Shown one piece after another: positions 50,203 to 59,083 of a stretch of 64,000 nt of DNA. The stretch spans positions 1-64,000 of the forward strand of contig NZ_CAMIHD010000009.1 of the NCBI RefSeq assembly GCF_946222835.1, read 5' to 3'. This DNA comes from an uncultured Corynebacterium sp. (GTDB taxonomy: Bacteria; Actinomycetota; Actinomycetes; Mycobacteriales; Mycobacteriaceae). Position 1 is the stretch's first letter; the number at the start of each line of letters is the position of its first letter. The notes under the pieces are model-generated. The model had not been told where the DNA came from. It saw only the letters and a list, made by a program, of their open reading frames with translations, and ran no database searches. The position numbers and the translations under genes were made by a program.

Positions 50203-52290
50203 TTACTTCTCCATGATGAAGCCGGCATCCAGAACGCCCACCAGGTTAGTGATGCGCTCTTCTGGGGTGCGGCCCAATCCGGAAGGAGTAATGGTGTTGG
50301 TCAGCGAGATGCCGTCCAAGGCGTCCTTGTAATCCAGCTTGCCGACGGACAGCATGGACGCAACCATGCCGTGGCTGTCAGCACCGTTTTCAGGGTTAGC
50401 GCCTGGGGAGAACGGCGTGCCGGCCTTGTGGCCTGAAGGGAAGGCACCTGTTGCCTTGCCGTAGACCACGTTCGAGGTAATGGTCAGCACGGACTGGGTT
50501 GGGATGGCATTGCGGTACATCGGGATGGCCTTAATCTTTTCCATCACGGTGTGGACGATGGTAGCGGCGATATCATCGGCGCGGTCATCATCGTTGCCAT
50601 AGAACGGGAACTCACCCTCGGTGATGTAGTCCGTAATCAGGCCGGTCTCGTCACGGACCGGGGTGACCTTGGCGTACTTGATAGCAGCCAGGGAGTCGGC
50701 GACGATGGACAGGCCGGCGATGCCGCAGCCCATGGAGCGGACGATATTGGAATCGTGCAGCGCCATCTCGACTGCCTCGTAGGCGTACTTGTCGTGGGAG
50801 TAGTGGATGATGTTGAGGGCCTCAACATAGGTGCCAACAACCCAGTCCAGCATCTCTTCGTACTTCTGCCAGACCTCATCGAAGTCCAGCGGGCCATCGC
50901 CCTTGATGGGCTCGTAGCCTTCTACGACCTGCTTGCCGGATACCTCGTCACGGCCACCGTTGATGGCGTAGAGCAGAGCCTTTGCAGCGTTCACACGAGC
51001 GCCGAAGAACTGCATCTGCTTGCCCACTTCCATCGGGGAAACACAGCAAGCAATTGCGGCGTCGTCGCCCCACTGCTCACGAATCTGGCGGTCAGACTCG
51101 TACTGGATGGAGGAGGTCTCAATCGAGATGTGGGCACAGAATTCCTTGTAGCCCTCTGGCAGCTTCGGATCCCAGAAGATGGTGATATTTGGCTCCGGTG
51201 ATGGGCCAAGGTTAACCAGGGTCTGCAGCAGACGGAAGGAGGTCTTGGTGACCATGTGGCGGCCGTCGTTGCCGAAGCCAGCATCAGACCAGGTTGCCCA
51301 GTACGGGTCGCCGGAGAAGATCTGATCGTAGTCGATGGTGCGCAGGAAGCGGACGATGCGCAGCTTGAGAACCAGGGAGTCGATGATTTCCTGGGCGTCT
51401 TCCTCGGTGATGATGCCAGCAGCGAGGTCGCGCTCGAAGTAGCAATCGAAGAAGGCGGATAGGCGGCCGATGGACATTGCGGCGCCATCCTGGGACTTAA
51501 TGGATGCCAGATAGCCGAAGTAGGTCCACTGTACTGCCTCGTGAGCGGTCTTAGCCGGCTTGGAGATGTCGAAGCCGTAGGACTCAGCCATCTTCTTGAG
51601 CTTCTTCAGGGCCTTGATCTGCTCGGAGTGCTCCTCGCGGAAGCGTGCCCAGTGCTCAGAGAAGCCAGCGTCTGCGACGGAATCGCGGGAAGCCTGCTTT
51701 TCCTCGATCAGGTAGTCCACACCGTAGAGAGCCACGCGGCGGTAGTCACCGATGATGCGGCCACGGCCATAAGCATCCGGCAGGCCGGTGATGATGTGTG
51801 ATGAACGAGCAGCGCGGATGCGCGGGGTGTAGATATCGAAGACCGCATCGTTGTGGGTCTTGCGGTAGCGGGTGAAGATCTTCTCCACCTCAGGGTCGAC
51901 TTCCTTGCCTGCTTCGCCGATAGCCTGCTTGACCATGCGCCAGCCACCGAACGGCATCATAGCGCGCTTCAGCGGGGTATCGGTCTGCAGACCGACGATG
52001 ACGTCATCGTCCTCTGAGATGTAGCCGGCCGGGAAGGCGTCAATGTCTGACGGAGTGTGGGTGTCAACGTCGTAGACGCGCTTTTCGCGCTCGACGGACA
52101 GGTAGTTCTTCTCCAAGGTCTCCCAGACGCGCTTGGTCTTTTCGGTCGGGCCCGCCAGGAAGCTGGAATCGCCGTCGTACGGCGTGTAGTTACGCTGAAT
52201 GAAGTCGCGGACGTTGATCCCTTCGGTCCATGGACCGGACTCGAATCCCTTCCACGCTTCAAACTGTTGAGGCTGCGTTGCGGTAGTCAT
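50203..52290 (-). CDS. pflB: Pyruvate formate-lyase large part, lacking the C-terminal Gly domain
   Basis: 695 residues; makes acetyl-CoA and formate from pyruvate and CoA under anoxic conditions. The adjacent catalytic cysteines are C415-C416 in AIACCVSPMEVG. The chain ends shortly after GVLDAGFIMEK, about 65 residues short of E. coli PflB (760), at the point where the glycyl-radical loop would begin. That segment is supplied by the next gene. The operon is pflB, small glycyl protein, pflA and perhaps pip. No formate channel (focA) is adjacent. GAAGGGAAT precedes the start. Confidence 0.96.
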   Translation of the reverse strand: MTTATQPQQFEAWKGFESGPWTEGINVRDFIQRNYTPYDGDSSFLAGPTEKTKRVWETLEKNYLSVEREKRVYDVDTHTPSDIDAFPAGYISEDDDVIVGLQTDTPLKRAMMPFGGWRMVKQAIGEAGKEVDPEVEKIFTRYRKTHNDAVFDIYTPRIRAARSSHIITGLPDAYGRGRIIGDYRRVALYGVDYLIEEKQASRDSVADAGFSEHWARFREEHSEQIKALKKLKKMAESYGFDISKPAKTAHEAVQWTYFGYLASIKSQDGAAMSIGRLSAFFDCYFERDLAAGIITEEDAQEIIDSLVLKLRIVRFLRTIDYDQIFSGDPYWATWSDAGFGNDGRHMVTKTSFRLLQTLVNLGPSPEPNITIFWDPKLPEGYKEFCAHISIETSSIQYESDRQIREQWGDDAAIACCVSPMEVGKQMQFFGARVNAAKALLYAINGGRDEVSGKQVVEGYEPIKGDGPLDFDEVWQKYEEMLDWVVGTYVEALNIIHYSHDKYAYEAVEMALHDSNIVRSMGCGIAGLSIVADSLAAIKYAKVTPVRDETGLITDYITEGEFPFYGNDDDRADDIAATIVHTVMEKIKAIPMYRNAIPTQSVLTITSNVVYGKATGAFPSGHKAGTPFSPGANPENGADSHGMVASMLSVGKLDYKDALDGISLTNTITPSGLGRTPEERITNLVGVLDAGFIMEK

Positions 52291-52604
52291 AATTCCCTTC
52301 TTTCGGGCGAATTGCTATTAGGGGATAAATGCCGCTTTTCGAGCCACAGCACCAAGCCCCTCTGCCCCCAATTGTTGACCACTTCCCTGGTAATAACAAC
52401 TCCTGCAATCGTTTGAAACTCCAGTTATAAAACGGTCGTGTTGTTTCGCTGGTAAGTGATTTCATACAGAACGCACGTACGTCTTTTATCGGGGGTGAAC
52501 TAGCCCCGAACGTGTTCCGCATCACCACGAAATTTTGGCCGCTACCTGCACGAACCTCTACTGTTATTCTCGTTCAGCTTCGCTTCCGTACAAAGGAGGA
52601 CTTC
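52291..52604. promoter_or_regulatory. Divergent control region of pflB and the purine permease
   Basis: No gene fits in these 314 bases. The notable element is an imperfect dyad TTGTTGACCA/TGGTAATAACAA (52372-52399), centred on ACCA-N6-TGGT and suitable for an operator on the pflB side. A short CGGGG/CCCCG hairpin lies at 52490-52508 in the permease leader. I found no clear CRP/GlxR or FNR site. Confidence 0.4.
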
Positions 52605-54515
52605 GTGGCTTCCCAGCCCAAGCATCCAGTAGATATCGTCCCACCGACCCCCAAACTAGCCGCCCTGGGCCTGCAGCACGTGCTGGCGTTTTATGCCGGG
52701 GCGGTCATCGTCCCACTACTTATCGCAGGTTCGCTCAATCTGGATGCGGAAACCACTATCCACCTCATCAATGCGGATCTGTTGACCTGTGGCATAGCGA
52801 CGATCATTCAGTCCATGGGCGTCGGCAAGCGCATTGGCGTCCGCCTGCCCATCGTGCAGGGCGTTACTACTACGGCCGTCTCCCCGATCATCGCCATCGG
52901 CTTGGGAGCGACCGACGGCGCGGGCGGGGTAGCCTCGCTGCCTACCATTTACGGCGCCATCATCGTCGCCGGCCTATTTACTTTCTTTGCGGCGCCGGTC
53001 TTTGGCAAGGTGCTGCGCTTCTTCCCGCCAGTAGTTACTGGCTCGGTCCTGTTGGTTATGGGTACCTCTCTCTTGGGAGTTTCGGCCAATGATTTTGTCA
53101 ATTACGCCGAGGGGGTACCGGCCACCCGCGATCTGCTTTATGGCTTTGGCACGCTGGCGGTCATCATTTTGGTACAACGCTTTTCCTCCGGCTTCCTGGG
53201 CACCCTAGCCGTTCTTATCGGCCTAGTCTTGGGCACTGGAGTAGCACTCGTGCTTGGCGACGCCTCCTTTGACGAGGTCTCCTCCGCCCCCGCCCTCGGC
53301 ATCACTACCCCGTTTTACTTCGGCATGCCGAAATTCGATTTGGTAGCTATTTTCTCGCTCATCATCGTCATGATCATCACCATGGTGGAGACCACCGGCG
53401 ATGTCTTCGCCACCGGTGAGATCGTCAAAAAGCGCATCCGCCGCGATGACGTCGTGCGCGCCATCCGCGCCGATGGCCTGTCCACCTTGGTGGGTGGCGT
53501 GATGAATTCCTTCCCCTATACCTGCTTTGCCCAAAACGTCGGCTTGGTCCGTCTGACCAGCGTGAAGTCACGCTGGGTTGCCGTCGCCGCTGCGGGGTTC
53601 ATGATGGTGCTGGGCATTCTCCCCAAGGCCGGCGCAGTCGTAGCCTCCATCCCCTCCCCCGTGCTGGGCGGCGCGTCCCTGGCGCTATTTGCCAACGTGG
53701 CATGGGTAGGCCTGCAGACCATTGCCAAGGCCGATCTTTCCGATGGTCGCAACTCCGTCATCGTCACCTCCGCACTGGGGTTGGCCATGTTGGTGACCTT
53801 CAAGCCGGATATCGCGACCGCATTCCCGGAGTGGGCGCAGACCTTCGTTTCCTCAGGAATGTCCATCGGCGCGATTACCGCCATCGTGCTCAACCTGCTG
53901 TTCTTCCACACCGGGGGCAAGCAGGGAACGCAGGTTTCTCGGGCCGTCGGCAAGAGCGTAAGCCTGCAGCAGCTCAACGCCGCTTCCCGCGAGGAATTCG
54001 TCTCCGCGCTGCGTCCGCTGTTTAATAACGAGACCTGGCCGCTGGAGCTGGCGTGGGAGTCACGACCTTTCAGCGATGTCAATGAGCTGCGCGCGGCCAT
54101 TCAGGTAGCAGTGCTGACCGCGGATGATTCCCGCCGCGCTGCCCTCATCCACGATTACCCGGCCATGGATGAGCTGCTGCTTGCCGACGCCGATGAGGCC
54201 GCCACCATCTCCGCCGACCGCGGTTCTTTGGGGCTGACCGACCTGGACGATATGCAGACCGAACGCATTACCGAGCTTTCCGCCGCCTATCGTGAGCGCT
54301 TCGATATGCCGTTTGTGGCCTACCTGGATACCAATGACACCGTCGACCGCGTCATTGATGCCGGCGTGCGCCGCTTGGCCAACTCCCCGGAGCAGGAATT
54401 CCGTACCGCGCTGGGAGAGATCGTAGAAATTGCCAACGACCGCTTCGACATTCTGCTGGCCGATGCCAACCCGGTCCGCTCCTCGTGGGACCGCAAATTC
54501 ACCGAGGTGGACTAG
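52605..54515 (+). CDS. NCS2 purine permease fused to an OHCU-decarboxylase-like domain
   Basis: 636 residues from a GTG at 52605 with AAAGGAGGA upstream. Residues 1-440 are a nucleobase-ascorbate (uracil/xanthine/urate) transporter with about 14 helices; landmarks are GLQHVLAFYAGAVIVP, the NCS2 motif VETTGDVFATGEI and TCFAQNVGLV. Residues 445-636 resemble OHCU decarboxylase, the third enzyme of uricase-dependent urate breakdown (LNAASREEFVSALRPLF, ESRPFSDVNELRAAI, RRLANSPEQEFRTALGEIVEIANDR). The catalytic HPDL motif reads YPAM, with Tyr518 for His, and the EQAG helix reads DRGSLG. The domain may therefore be inactive or regulatory. Cargo is probably urate or xanthine. Confidence 0.85.
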   Translation: MASQPKHPVDIVPPTPKLAALGLQHVLAFYAGAVIVPLLIAGSLNLDAETTIHLINADLLTCGIATIIQSMGVGKRIGVRLPIVQGVTTTAVSPIIAIGLGATDGAGGVASLPTIYGAIIVAGLFTFFAAPVFGKVLRFFPPVVTGSVLLVMGTSLLGVSANDFVNYAEGVPATRDLLYGFGTLAVIILVQRFSSGFLGTLAVLIGLVLGTGVALVLGDASFDEVSSAPALGITTPFYFGMPKFDLVAIFSLIIVMIITMVETTGDVFATGEIVKKRIRRDDVVRAIRADGLSTLVGGVMNSFPYTCFAQNVGLVRLTSVKSRWVAVAAAGFMMVLGILPKAGAVVASIPSPVLGGASLALFANVAWVGLQTIAKADLSDGRNSVIVTSALGLAMLVTFKPDIATAFPEWAQTFVSSGMSIGAITAIVLNLLFFHTGGKQGTQVSRAVGKSVSLQQLNAASREEFVSALRPLFNNETWPLELAWESRPFSDVNELRAAIQVAVLTADDSRRAALIHDYPAMDELLLADADEAATISADRGSLGLTDLDDMQTERITELSAAYRERFDMPFVAYLDTNDTVDRVIDAGVRRLANSPEQEFRTALGEIVEIANDRFDILLADANPVRSSWDRKFTEVD

Positions 54516-55115
54516 TTAGCGGAAGGAAAATTCCACTACTGCCTCAGGGTCTACGCCGGAGATAATGCCGGTGTAGAACTGCTTGGCCTGGGACTGGAGG
54601 ATATCGCGATTATCCGCGATATCCTCTTTCTTTTTGTCCTCATTGAGGATCTTGGTGATGGTTTCCGCCTTATCGATATCCGGGGTAATCCAACTCAGCG
54701 CGCCATTATCCTCCACTGCGGTTTCGAAGTCCTCATCCGAATGGCCGATGAAAATGAACTCTGGGATCTGCACGCGGAAATGGTGCGGCGATTCCTCTTC
54801 TACCCGCACCTGGGAGCCCTCGATCCCGAGCTTTGCGCGGTAGGAGTATTTGATGTACTGGGTGCGCTCGCTGCCCGGAACCTGCCAATTCCAAACCTTG
54901 CTGGTGGCGGACTCCTCCGACAATCCTTCGATGCCCAGCGAAACCAGCACCACTTGTTCCTCGCGCTCCACGGCCTTGATGACCTTGGTATTGCTCGATT
55001 CGGTCTCCACGTCCACCGGCTCCCTTACCTGCCAGACCACTACTGCGGCGACGGCGACGGAGGCAATGAGGATGACGGCAATAAGGGTGGAAAACAGCTT
55101 TTTCATGATGCCCAT
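54516..55115 (-). CDS. DUF4230-type membrane-anchored protein
   Basis: 199 residues. One N-terminal membrane helix (about 6-27), then an extracytoplasmic domain with VETESSNTKVIKAVEREEQVVLVSLGIEGL and YRAKLGIEGSQV, matching the DUF4230 pattern as I know it. The function is unknown. Start at 55115 or 55106 (MKKLF); the second gives a cleaner membrane anchor. Its stop codon abuts that of the permease, and its coding sequence contains the permease terminator. Confidence 0.8.
   Translation of the reverse strand: MGIMKKLFSTLIAVILIASVAVAAVVVWQVREPVDVETESSNTKVIKAVEREEQVVLVSLGIEGLSEESATSKVWNWQVPGSERTQYIKYSYRAKLGIEGSQVRVEEESPHHFRVQIPEFIFIGHSDEDFETAVEDNGALSWITPDIDKAETITKILNEDKKKEDIADNRDILQSQAKQFYTGIISGVDPEAVVEFSFR
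54597..54635 (+). terminator. Terminator of the purine permease, inside the convergent gene
   Basis: A perfect 12-bp stem GAGGATATCGCG/CGCGATATCCTC with a six-base loop is followed by TTTCTTTTT on the plus strand. It lies 82 bases after the permease stop, within the coding sequence of the convergent DUF4230 gene. Confidence 0.8.
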
Positions 55116-55144
55116 CTTAAGGTGAATATGCGGACGGCGATATG

Positions 55145-55179
55145 CGAAAGCGCCGCCGACTTTGAGAAGCCGACGGCGC
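55145..55179 (-). terminator. Hairpin terminator after tRNA-Leu
   Basis: An 11-bp stem with two G-T pairs (GCGCCGTCGGC/GTCGGCGGCGC on the minus strand), followed by TTTCGC. Confidence 0.7.
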
Positions 55180-55185
55180 CGATTG

Positions 55186-55267
55186 TGCGCCCGGTGAGAC
55201 TTGAACTCACACGTCCTAAGACACTAGAACCTAAATCTAGCGCGTCTGCCAATTCCGCCACGGGCGC
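55186..55267 (-). tRNA. tRNA-Leu (TAG anticodon)
   Basis: Acceptor arms GCGCCCG/CGGGCGC with discriminator A, anticodon stem CTAGA/TCTAG with loop TTTAGGT (TAG), a variable arm, and T-arm GAGTTCAAGTCTC. CCA is not encoded. Confidence 0.95.
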
Positions 55268-55357
55268 GGGGGACTTGACATAGTGTACACGGCGCGTGAA
55301 TAAACAAGAAACCAGGGGTGTTCTGTTTTCTGGCCACTGGTGGGTAGGGTGGAACGC

Positions 55358-55780
55358 GTGAGCACTCAACAGGAAAAGAAAAATGGGCGCGTGCAGGTGC
55401 GATGGTGGCACATCCTCCTCATCGCGTTTTTCGTCGTGCTCTTCCTATTCCTGGCCTATTGGCAGTGGACGCGCTTCCGCTCCGGCTCGGGCACCTTCCA
55501 AAACCTGGGCTATGCCTTCCAGTGGCCACTGTTTGCCGTGTTCGTGGTTTATGCCTATCGCACCACGCTGCGCTATGAAAACGAGCGGCTCGCCGCCGAG
55601 GAAGAGGCTCGCGACATGGATAACACGGACACCGACTCCCCGGCCGACGCTCCCGCACAGCCGCAGGCGGAAACCAAAATTGATGAGGATTTCCTGCCTC
55701 AGCGGCCCCAGATGGATGTGGAAACGTTCAACGCCATGAATACCCCGCGCCGCCGGCGCGGCGAGAATGAAGAAAGCTGA
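55358..55780 (+). CDS. Small membrane protein with acidic tail (Rv1343c-position)
   Basis: 140 residues from a GTG at 55358. There are two hydrophobic segments (about 18-40 and 51-68; RWWHILLIAFFVVLFLFLAYWQW, YAFQWPLFAVFVVYAY). A cytosolic tail rich in Asp, Glu, Pro and Gln follows and ends in RRRRGENEES. A conserved stretch (RPQMDVETFNAMNTPRRRR) near the end recurs in actinobacterial relatives. Function unknown. It is followed after two bases by the DUF3817 gene, an arrangement like Rv1343c-Rv1342c. Confidence 0.85.
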   Translation: MSTQQEKKNGRVQVRWWHILLIAFFVVLFLFLAYWQWTRFRSGSGTFQNLGYAFQWPLFAVFVVYAYRTTLRYENERLAAEEEARDMDNTDTDSPADAPAQPQAETKIDEDFLPQRPQMDVETFNAMNTPRRRRGENEES

Positions 55781-55782
55781 TT

Positions 55783-56127
55783 ATGACCAATAAAGTTCAC
55801 CCCGCCCGACAGGCCCGCATCCGCGGACCCTTGAAATTTTTCTCCATCGCGGCCACCGTGACCGGTATCTTCCTAATCATCCTGGTCATCCGCATGGTCT
55901 GCCAATACCTCATCGGCATGGAAATCCCGGAGTGGGCCACCTATATCGCGATCGTGCACGGCATCGCGTACATGACCTACTTGCTGTCCATCCTCATCCT
56001 CGGCCCGCGCGCGCTGTGGCCGGTGGGCAAGCTCTTTACCACCGCCCTTGCCGGCGTGGTGCCCTTCTTGTCCTTCTGGATGGAGCACAAGCGCCGCAAG
56101 GAAATCACGGAAGAATTCCAACTCTAA
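55783..56127 (+). CDS. DUF3817 integral membrane protein
   Basis: 114 residues with three hydrophobic segments at about 18-45, 52-75 and 82-102. The DUF3817 signature is VHGIAYMTYLLSILILGPRALWPVGKLFTTALAGVVPFLSFWMEHK. Function unknown, matching Rv1342c in context. Its stop overlaps that of rdgB. Confidence 0.9.
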   Translation: MTNKVHPARQARIRGPLKFFSIAATVTGIFLIILVIRMVCQYLIGMEIPEWATYIAIVHGIAYMTYLLSILILGPRALWPVGKLFTTALAGVVPFLSFWMEHKRRKEITEEFQL

Positions 56128-56732
56128 GAGTTGCGAACCAACTCCGCGATGGCGGGGACTAGTTGACTAAGAGCGCGGCCGCGATGCGAGACCGCGTTCT
56201 TTTCTTCTGGGGACATCTCCGCAGCCGATCGGGATTCGCCCTCCGGCTGGAAGAGCGGGTCATAACCGAAGCCGTTGTCCCCGCGCGGCTCGCGCAAAAA
56301 ACGGCCCTCCCAGCGGCCCTCGGCTACGTGCTCGGTACCATCGGGCGTGACGAGCGCGCAGACGGAGACAAAGGCTGCGGCGCGGCGCTCATCAGGGACA
56401 TCCGCCATCTGCGCGAGGACCAGCTCGTTATTGGCCTGGTCATTTCCGTGTTGGCCGGACCAACGGGCAGACAGCACGCCGGGCATGCCGTTGAGCTCTT
56501 CGATAGCCAGGCCAGAATCATCCGCGACGGTAGCAAAGCCGGTAGCTGCCGCGCCGGCACGGGCCTTGATGAGCGCGTTATCGGCAAAGGTGCGGCCATC
56601 TTCTACCGGCTCCGGGTAGGACTCCACGGCAGATAATGGCCGCAGCTCGACGCCCTCGATGCCGGCATCAGCTAGAATGCGCTCCAGCTCCGCGAGCTTC
56701 TTCGGATTATTGGACGCGACGAGAATTACCAC
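56124..56732 (-). CDS. rdgB: dITP/XTP pyrophosphatase (HAM1/RdgB)
   Basis: 202 residues; hydrolyses non-canonical purine triphosphates so they are not built into nucleic acid. The N-terminal VASNNPKKLAELERIL, the metal-binding DDSGLAIEEL and the GFGYDPLF and SHRGRAL motifs are intact. Its start overlaps the end of rph by seven bases. Confidence 0.97.
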   Translation of the reverse strand: MVILVASNNPKKLAELERILADAGIEGVELRPLSAVESYPEPVEDGRTFADNALIKARAGAAATGFATVADDSGLAIEELNGMPGVLSARWSGQHGNDQANNELVLAQMADVPDERRAAAFVSVCALVTPDGTEHVAEGRWEGRFLREPRGDNGFGYDPLFQPEGESRSAAEMSPEEKNAVSHRGRALSQLVPAIAELVRNS

Positions 56733-57454
56733 CCCAACGCCGCCTTCTGTGCAGCGATGAGCTCGCGGCAGCCCTTCTGGGCTACGTCAAGCATCTCATT
56801 GAGTTCCTCGCGGCCAAAGAGGCCGTGCTCACCGGTGCCCTGGATCTCCACGAAGTCGCCGGATTCCTGCATCACCACATTCAGGTCAACCTCGGCGCGA
56901 GAATCTTCCTCATAAGGCAGGTCGAGGCAAATTTCGCCATCAATGATGCCCACCGAGACCGCAGCGATGGGATCGAGCAGCGGCTCACCGGAGACGACGC
57001 CCTCGGCCTTGAGGTGCGCGATGGCGTCAGCCAGCGCTACATAGGCGCCGGTGATGGAGGCAGTGCGGGTACCGCCATCAGCTTGGAGCACATCGCAATC
57101 AAGCTGAATGGTGTTCTCTCCCAGCTCCTCCAAGTCCACCGCGGCGCGCAGGGAGCGGCCGACGAGGCGGGAAATCTCATGGGTGCGGCCCTTGACCTTG
57201 CCCTTCATGGATTCGCGCGGCATGCGGTCGTGGGTGGCAGAAGGCAGCATGGCATACTCGGCGGTAAGCCAGCCTTCACCGGAATCTCGCTTGAAGCGCG
57301 GCACGCCATATTCCACGGATGCGGTACACATGACGCGGGTATTGCCGAACTCCACCAGCACAGAGCCGGCCGGGTTGGTGGTGAAATTGCGGGTAATGCG
57401 GACGCTGCGCATCTGATCCAGCGCGCGCCCATCGGCACGAGTAAATTCAGTCAT
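56726..57454 (-). CDS. rph: Ribonuclease PH
   Basis: 242 residues; phosphorolytic 3' exoribonuclease that trims tRNA precursors. The signature RADGRALDQMR, the phosphate-binding RRVGRSLRAAVD-type stretch (SRLVGRSLRAAVDLEELGE) and the catalytic DCDVLQADGGTRTASITGAY are present. Second in an rdgB-linked operon with the phosphodiesterase gene upstream. Confidence 0.97.
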   Translation of the reverse strand: MTEFTRADGRALDQMRSVRITRNFTTNPAGSVLVEFGNTRVMCTASVEYGVPRFKRDSGEGWLTAEYAMLPSATHDRMPRESMKGKVKGRTHEISRLVGRSLRAAVDLEELGENTIQLDCDVLQADGGTRTASITGAYVALADAIAHLKAEGVVSGEPLLDPIAAVSVGIIDGEICLDLPYEEDSRAEVDLNVVMQESGDFVEIQGTGEHGLFGREELNEMLDVAQKGCRELIAAQKAALGW

Positions 57455-57469
57455 GCCGTCCAGCGTATC

Positions 57470-58231
57470 TTAGAACTCCATGCCCGCGGCGCCGAGGACA
57501 ATCTCGCCATCGAATTCAGAGCGGGCAGCCTCCAAAGTAGCTTGGGCATCACCCCATGGCTGAATGTGGATGAGCACGAGCTTGCCCACACCCGCCTCGC
57601 GCGCTGCCCTACCTGCTTCCGCGCCCGACATATGCATATCCGGTGCTTTATCCTGCGAGGTCTCGCCCCAGGCTGCCTCGCAGAGGAAAATGTCGGCGCC
57701 CCGTGCGGCGTCGACAAGCGCGGGCGTATAAGAAGAATCGCCGGAGTAAGTGATAACCTGGCCCGTCTTGGTATGCTCCACGCGCAAGGCGTAGGCCTCG
57801 ACTGGGTGGTTGACCGGGAACGGAGTGATATAGACATCATCTACGAGCTGGCGCTCGCCCGGCTCCCACGCGCTAAAGGCGAAGGTATCGGACATATCAT
57901 CGATGCCATCGACTTCATCGGACGATAGGCGGCCCAAATGGGTCGGCGTCGCCTTCGGCCCGAAGCACATATTGCGCGACGCCGCAGGTGCAGTGGGATG
58001 GAAGCGGCGCCACACCATCAGGGAGGGAAAGTCCAGGCAGTGATCGGCGTGCAGGTGACTAAAAGCCACGTGGGCATCGCAAGGATCCTGCTGCTGTTCC
58101 AGCTGCGCCAAGGTACCAGGGCCCATATCGAGCACGATGGACGGCGCATTATCAAAGGACAGCAAGTATCCGGAGGCGGGATTTTGGGCGGTGGGGACGC
58201 TACCGGAGCAGCCTAAGATGGTCAGCTTCAT
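57470..58231 (-). CDS. Metallo-beta-lactamase-fold cyclic nucleotide phosphodiesterase (Rv1339-like)
   Basis: 253 residues. The metal site SHLHADHCLDF (HxHxDH), further ligands His and Asp in FPVNHPVEAY and YSGDSSYTP, and a final HIQPW give a binuclear centre. The mycobacterial relative is an atypical class II cAMP phosphodiesterase, so this gene may set cAMP levels and hence GlxR activity; RNase Z-like activity is an alternative. The start at 58231 leaves MKLTILGCSGSVP, the usual beginning. Confidence 0.9.
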   Translation of the reverse strand: MKLTILGCSGSVPTAQNPASGYLLSFDNAPSIVLDMGPGTLAQLEQQQDPCDAHVAFSHLHADHCLDFPSLMVWRRFHPTAPAASRNMCFGPKATPTHLGRLSSDEVDGIDDMSDTFAFSAWEPGERQLVDDVYITPFPVNHPVEAYALRVEHTKTGQVITYSGDSSYTPALVDAARGADIFLCEAAWGETSQDKAPDMHMSGAEAGRAAREAGVGKLVLIHIQPWGDAQATLEAARSEFDGEIVLGAAGMEF

Positions 58232-58303
58232 GGGCTCAATAGTTCCATGAAATCGCTCCGCATGCGTACTCAACGTGCAAAACGGGGGAGAAATTGCGCT
58301 AAC

Positions 58304-59083
58304 TCAAGCAATTTGCGGACCGAGAAAGCGCGCGGCAAGGCGGGCAAAGGCTTCCGGATCGCCGGTCGATTCAAAGGTGTGGACCGGGTGATTATCTGCA
58401 GGGGCCAACATATCCGTTTCCGTGAGAATCCGCATGACGTCCTTGGTGGTCTCCTCTGAGGAGGTCACCAGCGCGACATTGTCTCCCATCGCCAGTTGGA
58501 TAATGCCGGTCAACAACGGATAGTGTGTACAACCCAAAACCAGCGTGTCTACTCCTTGGGCCTGCAGCGGGGCCAGATAGCCCTCAGCGACGCCGAGGAT
58601 TTGGCGGCCGGCAGTAATGCCGCGCTCGACAAAAGGAACAAAATCCGGGCAAGCGGTAGCAAAGGCCTGCACCTTGGGGTTGAGCGCGAAAAGATCTTGG
58701 TAGGCACCGGACTTAATGGTGCCTTCGGTACCGATGACGCCGATTTTTCCGTTGCGCGTGGTAGACATGGCGCGGCGCACCGCGGGGCGAATGACTTCCA
58801 CGATGGGGATATCGTAGCGCTCGCGCGCATCGTGCAAGAAAGCAGCGGTGGCGGTATTGCACGCGATGACTAACATCTTGCAGCCGCGCTCCACGAGCCT
58901 GTCAGCCACGTCCTGAGAAAAGGCACGGACTTCAGAGATAGGCCGCGGGCCGTAGGGGCTATGGGCGGTATCGCCGGTATAGATGACGGATTCGTGCGGC
59001 AGCTGTTCCATAACCGCGCGTGCCACGGTGAGCCCGCCCACTCCGGAATCAAAGATGCCGATGGGAGAGGTTGCAGAAGGCAT
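58304..59083 (-). CDS. murI: Glutamate racemase
   Basis: 259 residues; supplies D-glutamate for peptidoglycan. The N-terminal PIGIFDSGVGGLTVARAV and the two catalytic Cys motifs, VIACNTATA and VLGCTHYPLL, are present. One-base overlap with the rhomboid gene indicates coupling. Confidence 0.97.
   Translation of the reverse strand: MPSATSPIGIFDSGVGGLTVARAVMEQLPHESVIYTGDTAHSPYGPRPISEVRAFSQDVADRLVERGCKMLVIACNTATAAFLHDARERYDIPIVEVIRPAVRRAMSTTRNGKIGVIGTEGTIKSGAYQDLFALNPKVQAFATACPDFVPFVERGITAGRQILGVAEGYLAPLQAQGVDTLVLGCTHYPLLTGIIQLAMGDNVALVTSSEETTKDVMRILTETDMLAPADNHPVHTFESTGDPEAFARLAARFLGPQIA

Noticed and set aside
52470..52604. Purine or xanthine riboswitch in the permease leader
   Set aside because: Only a 5-bp hairpin is visible; the conserved core of known purine-sensing RNAs is absent.
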